In this document: one piece after another, positions 35,862 through 39,246 of the stretch | How positions within the stretch are numbered: position 1 is the first letter of the stretch | Layout: each line of letters opens with the position of its first letter | Assembly: GCA_001820055.1 (NCBI GenBank) | Contig: MHOK01000024.1 | Coordinates: forward strand, 1 to 39,246 | Length of the DNA: 39,246 bases | Direction of reading: 5' to 3' | From: Candidatus Spechtbacteria bacterium RIFCSPLOWO2_12_FULL_38_22 | GTDB lineage: Bacteria > Patescibacteriota > Minisyncoccia > Spechtbacterales > 2-12-FULL-38-22 | Program-made: the position numbers and the translations under genes | The notes under the pieces: generated by a model | What the model saw: only the letters and a program-made list of their open reading frames with translations | What the model was told of the DNA's origin: nothing | Database searches by the model: none

Positions 35862-37680
35862 AAACTTGTATAATCACGGGCAACACCATTGGTCGCCTTT
35901 GGGTTTTTTGAAATAAAAGTTTGCCAAGCTGGTCTCTTATATTATCTTTTACATAATCCCAGTTTGTTGTACCCGCTGAACTTGCGACATGTTCCACGAT
36001 TGCTTTTGTTTTTGTGCGTATTTCTGCGAGTAGAGGTTTGTTCTCTCTTAGGTAGACAAACCCGCGGGAAATAATATCTGGATTACCTTTAACCTTTCCA
36101 GTATTTGTATTTACTACAGATATTATAACTATCATGCCGTCTTGGCTTAACGCTTGGCGGTCACGCAAAACAATTTGGCCCACGTCTCCAACTCCAAGTC
36201 CGTCTACCATTACATAATGCGTGGGCACGGATTCTTTAGTTATGGTTAGTTTTCCGTTATTTAATGTCATTACGCGCCCATTGCCAACCACTGCGATATT
36301 ACTTTCTGGCATACCCACGCTTTGAGCAATTTCAGAATGAAGTTGAAGCATAAAACGGTGGCCATGTATGGGTATTAAGTGGCGTGGTTTTACTAAATTT
36401 ATCATTAGTTTTAAGTCTTCTTGTTGAGCATGTCCGGAGGCATGTATATCCATAAGTTTTGAATGGTATATCTTAGCGCCCTGTGTCATTAAAATATCTT
36501 TAAGCGCTTGTATGCTTCTTTCATTGCCGGGAATTACAGAAGAGCTAAAAATAACAGAATCTCCCTTGTGCAATTGGACCTGTTTATGTTCGCGATTTGC
36601 AATACGCATAAGCACTGCCTCGCCCTCTCCTTGCGCTCCGGTGCAGATAACTATTATTTTACTGTCAGGATGTTCACCTATATCTTTTATGGGTATAATG
36701 GTTCCCTTTTTAACTTTTATGTATCCCAATTCGCGCGCTATCTCAAAGTTTGTTTTCATAGAGTATCCGTCTAACGCTATGTATCTATTTTGTCGTTCAG
36801 CTATATTTATAAATTCCTGTACTCTGTTGGTTAGGGAACCAAATGTAGCAGCGACTACTCGTCCACCAGCGTTTTTTATAAGTTCTTCTAAATTTTTTTC
36901 AACCTCGCTTTCGCTGATTGTGTATCCTTCGTCTTCTGCATTAGTGGAGTCGCTCATTAATACATCCACACCTCTGCTTGCAAGGTCCACAATGCGGGGT
37001 ATGTCTGCTGGTTCATCGCCTATGGGAGAGTGGTCAAATTTAAAGTCGCCGGTGTGCATTATGTTTCCCGCTGGAGTTTTTATCAAAAGACCTACGCTGT
37101 CTGGGATATTGTGATTTACATGAAAAAATTCTATTTCAAAGGGGGGCAATTTTATAACGTCATTTTTATTAAATTCACTTAGGTTTAATTTCCCAGCTTC
37201 AGGGTGATCTGATTGTTTTTTTAAAATTAGCGCTTTTGCAAGACGAGTGGCAAATATGGGCGGGTTGCCAATGCGGGGCATTACGTGGGATATGGCGCCA
37301 AAGTGGTCTAGATGTCCGTGTGTAATTATTACCCCAACAATATCTTTATCTTTGTTTTCACTTAGATAAGATGTATTTGGAATTATATAATCAATTCCAT
37401 GCATATCTTCTTCTGGAAACTGAAGCCCCACGTCAACGATAAGAACCTTATTGTTGTATTCAAATAAGGTCATGTTGCGTCCCACTTCTTCAAGACCGCC
37501 AAGCGGAATTATTTTTAACTCGTTGGGAGCAGATTGTGTCAGAGTAGTTGTGGCTCCGCTTTCGGTTTGGCCGTTTCTAATGGGTCTTGACTCTCGCCTA
37601 TGGGCAGGACGGCGTCCGTAAGCTCTGGTAGGTTTAGATTTTTTTCTGTTATCTTGCGGTTTAGGTTTTTGAGGTGTCAT
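35860..37680 (-). CDS. rnj: Ribonuclease J
   Basis: A 606-residue metallo-beta-lactamase/beta-CASP nuclease, which degrades mRNA from the 5' end and matures rRNA. The zinc motif is THGHLDH (120-126), with GGLEEVGRNM upstream (60-70), MHTGDFKFDHSP and the DSTNAE motif around 240 typical of RNase J, the beta-CASP part with GSLTNRVQEF and IVICTGAQGEGEA, and PIHGHRFML near the C-terminal end of the core. The first 52 residues are a basic tail (RAYGRRPAHRRESRP) that probably binds RNA. It converges with the gene at 35431. In a genome with rRNA introns, insertions and leaderless mRNAs, this is a likely rRNA-end processing enzyme, which is inference. Confidence 0.95.
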   Translation of the reverse strand: MTPQKPKPQDNRKKSKPTRAYGRRPAHRRESRPIRNGQTESGATTTLTQSAPNELKIIPLGGLEEVGRNMTLFEYNNKVLIVDVGLQFPEEDMHGIDYIIPNTSYLSENKDKDIVGVIITHGHLDHFGAISHVMPRIGNPPIFATRLAKALILKKQSDHPEAGKLNLSEFNKNDVIKLPPFEIEFFHVNHNIPDSVGLLIKTPAGNIMHTGDFKFDHSPIGDEPADIPRIVDLASRGVDVLMSDSTNAEDEGYTISESEVEKNLEELIKNAGGRVVAATFGSLTNRVQEFINIAERQNRYIALDGYSMKTNFEIARELGYIKVKKGTIIPIKDIGEHPDSKIIVICTGAQGEGEAVLMRIANREHKQVQLHKGDSVIFSSSVIPGNERSIQALKDILMTQGAKIYHSKLMDIHASGHAQQEDLKLMINLVKPRHLIPIHGHRFMLQLHSEIAQSVGMPESNIAVVGNGRVMTLNNGKLTITKESVPTHYVMVDGLGVGDVGQIVLRDRQALSQDGMIVIISVVNTNTGKVKGNPDIISRGFVYLRENKPLLAEIRTKTKAIVEHVASSAGTTNWDYVKDNIRDQLGKLLFQKTQRRPMVLPVIIQV

Positions 37681-37746
37681 ATGAAATTAGGTTCTAGGTA
37701 TTAGGAACTAGGTGCTAATGATTAATTCTGAATGAGAACAAAAATT
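37681..37746. repeat. Short repeats upstream of rnj
   Basis: Units of the TTCTAGGTATTAGGAACTAGG type (37690-37711) resemble the CCTAAAACCTAG units in the 16S leader around 2290-2320. The function is unknown. Confidence 0.4.
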
Positions 37747-38301
37747 TTAGTTTAATTGGAATTCTTTAATAAGGATACTTTTTGTGAAATCATCGTTGAT
37801 TTCTACGAGGGATAGTTTATTTACTGTAGAATTATAGTCAAAATTGAGTTGTTTAACTTCTTTTAGGGCGTCTTCGTATGTATTTTTATCAAAGTTGGTT
37901 TTCTGAGGATCTTTTAAGTCATATACCGCAACTTCTTTTATAAATAGACCAATTGCAATATGGGGTATATATTTTATGTCTTTTCTCAAAAATGGTTTTA
38001 GCATACCCGAATAAAGCTCATCGTGCAATTTATTTATTTCCGTATTACCTTTTTCTAGGAGTAAAAACATCCAGTGGTCCCAAGCTTTTTCTGTGTCTTT
38101 TATGTGTATATCAAAACTTTTCCAATTTTGCAGGATTTTGTTAATGTGGTTAATTAGTTGATCTTTTGTCACGGAACCTGGGACAGGAAAAATTATTGTT
38201 ATATGAGCATCTATTAAATTAATATACGGATCATATTTTTTTCTGAAGTTATTTATTTGGTTTTTGTCTATATTTGGAAAGTGAACAAGCGAATAGTACA
38301 T
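37747..38301 (-). CDS. 2H phosphoesterase (2'-5' RNA ligase-like)
   Basis: A 184-residue protein of the 2H superfamily, whose members cleave or close 2',3'- or 1',2'-cyclic phosphates and 2'-5' bonds. The first motif is AHITIIFP (about 32-39). The second, IPHIAIGLF (about 112-120), has Ala where the usual Thr or Ser follows His, so activity may be changed. The length and the LVHFP start fit the family of about 180 residues. It shares strand with rnj downstream (66 bp) and the isomerase upstream (70 bp), so the three could be co-transcribed. The substrate cannot be told; RNA end repair fits the RNA-processing neighbour. Confidence 0.75.
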   Translation of the reverse strand: MYYSLVHFPNIDKNQINNFRKKYDPYINLIDAHITIIFPVPGSVTKDQLINHINKILQNWKSFDIHIKDTEKAWDHWMFLLLEKGNTEINKLHDELYSGMLKPFLRKDIKYIPHIAIGLFIKEVAVYDLKDPQKTNFDKNTYEDALKEVKQLNFDYNSTVNKLSLVEINDDFTKSILIKEFQLN

Positions 38302-38371
38302 TATTAGTTTCTACTTAAAAATAAGCGTAAAAAATTTTTTAAATTACCGACCACTAGTTATTTTTTACTTG

Positions 38372-39246
38372 TTACCGCAAACGTAACAAGCCTTTGAATT
38401 CTTCAATTAGATTAACTGGTTTTGGGTCTATGCCAGCGTCAATTGCTAGGTAGTAAGATAACCAGTTGGTAAAGAGTACACTATGTATTACTTTATTATA
38501 CCAATTAACATTACTTACGTCAACTACTTTTACATGGTATCCCTTTTTTTCTATTAATTTCGCGGTTAAGTTCATCTTACGCACAATTCTTTTATCATCG
38601 CTTTTGTCTTTAAGCATTATTATCACGAATTGTTCCATGTTCCATGCTTCATGTTCCATGTTCCATGCTTCTAACTCGTTGTGGTTAAGTTCTGGGAAAA
38701 TATTATAAAATGCATGGCGTTTTGCAGTTTCGTTTGTTTGAATTTTAGCTATATACGCAAGGGCTTTATTTTGAGTTGATGCATAAAATAGGGGAATAGA
38801 AGTATTTATTTTTTTTGCTAGTAACTTTGCGTCTTGTTCTATTTTTTTTGCATCTATATTGATGTTTTGTGGCTTTGGAGCTTTTGTTAATTCTACTAGT
38901 GCCATGAACTGATAGCCCAAAGCAATACGAGGCTGTATTTCGCTTGGAACTTTAATATACGCAGTTTTATCTTTTTGCGTTAGTTTTTCCAGTTCGCCAC
39001 CGCTAGCTACTGCCGCTAGCGGTAGATTTTGTTTTTTTGCGGTTTTGTACGCAGAAATTGCTTCCTCTGTATTGCCAGAATAGGACATAACTACAACAAA
39101 AGTGTTTTTGGTTATATTTTGGGGAAGTTCGTAATCTCGATGTACCGTTATTTTTTCGCTTGCCATTAAAGATTCTAGTAGCAAACCGGGAAGAGCTGAT
39201 CCACCCATGCCGCAAATTAAAAGACTGTCCCAAGTGGTTGGAAGCT
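38372..39246 (-). CDS. Bifunctional phosphoglucose/phosphomannose isomerase (start outside window)
   Basis: The C-terminal 290 residues or so of a SIS-domain isomerase, which converts fructose-6-phosphate to glucose-6- and mannose-6-phosphate. The frame runs past the Met at 39208 to the right edge as WDSLLICGMGGSALPG, the standard first SIS motif, so the real start is outside. Further marks: VVMSYSGNTEEAISAY, the conserved NIFPELNHNELEAW, and VIHSVLFTNWLSYYLAIDAGIDPKPV at the C-terminus. A 21-bp tandem repeat (38632-38671) puts EAWNMEH and EAWNMEQ after NHNEL, replacing a normally conserved stretch. It works with the mutase at 33104. Confidence 0.9.
   Translation of the reverse strand, partial: LPTTWDSLLICGMGGSALPGLLLESLMASEKITVHRDYELPQNITKNTFVVVMSYSGNTEEAISAYKTAKKQNLPLAAVASGGELEKLTQKDKTAYIKVPSEIQPRIALGYQFMALVELTKAPKPQNINIDAKKIEQDAKLLAKKINTSIPLFYASTQNKALAYIAKIQTNETAKRHAFYNIFPELNHNELEAWNMEHEAWNMEQFVIIMLKDKSDDKRIVRKMNLTAKLIEKKGYHVKVVDVSNVNWYNKVIHSVLFTNWLSYYLAIDAGIDPKPVNLIEEFKGLLRLR
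38632..38671. repeat. 21-bp tandem repeat inside the isomerase gene
   Basis: Nearly two copies of a unit made of TTCCATG pieces, period 21 bp, encode EAWNME twice in frame next to the NHNE active-site region. Confidence 0.8.

Overview
The window looks like a chromosomal segment of a Candidate Phyla Radiation (Patescibacteria) bacterium. The evidence is an AT-rich genome with short intergenic gaps, rRNA genes carrying self-splicing introns and large insertions, many small GIY-YIG nucleases, many dispersed palindromic repeats, few biosynthetic genes, and a core set (RpoB/RpoC, FtsK, RodA, a RodZ-like protein, RecA, RNase J, S6-SSB-S18) typical of small CPR genomes. Genes read cleanly with the standard code. 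I cannot place it below the superphylum level.

Layout. 1-1960: end of a probable S16 gene, khpA, and trmD carrying an in-frame GIY-YIG nuclease. 2484-4432: 16S rRNA with an ORF-less group II intron in the decoding centre and no recognisable anti-Shine-Dalgarno tail. 4769-12681: an 8.7 kb stretch that splits 16S from 23S. It still holds tRNA-Ile(GAU) and tRNA-Ala(UGC), the two classical 16S-23S spacer tRNAs in classical order, but also a secreted phosphatase, two GIY-YIG ORFs, tag, hom, an RRM protein, an MscS/CmpX-type membrane protein and a large helical-repeat protein. 13183-16933: 23S rRNA with three helix insertions and a group I intron in the peptidyl-transferase loop, then 5S. 17017-20206: rodA and a second copy of the helical-repeat protein. 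20472-31408: rpoB, rpoC, ftsK, rodZ-like, recA. 31446-33052 (minus): rpsR, ssb, rpsF. 33104-35799: phosphomannomutase and two unknown genes. 35860-39246 (minus): RNase J, a 2H phosphoesterase and a phosphoglucose/phosphomannose isomerase running off the right edge.

The strongest unusual signal is a set of GIY-YIG cassettes sitting at translation loci: one inside TrmD, one directly after tRNA-Ile, and one that splits an old tRNA-Ala between anticodon bases 35 and 36 while carrying a complete replacement tRNA-Ala. With it come a 16S lacking the CCUCC tail, several promoters whose -10 box lies only 6-8 nt before the start codon (leaderless mRNAs), no TGA among 27 stop codons, and two paralogous alpha-solenoid proteins flanking the intron-bearing 23S-5S unit.

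Together the genes serve translation (rRNA, tRNA, S16, S6, S18, TrmD, KhpA), transcription (RpoB/C), RNA decay (RNase J), DNA handling (FtsK, RecA, SSB, Tag) and cell-wall growth (RodA, RodZ-like), with sugar-phosphate interconversion (phosphomannomutase and the isomerase) at the right end. The 16S and 23S each have their own promoter and precursor stalk, so they are probably separate transcription units.
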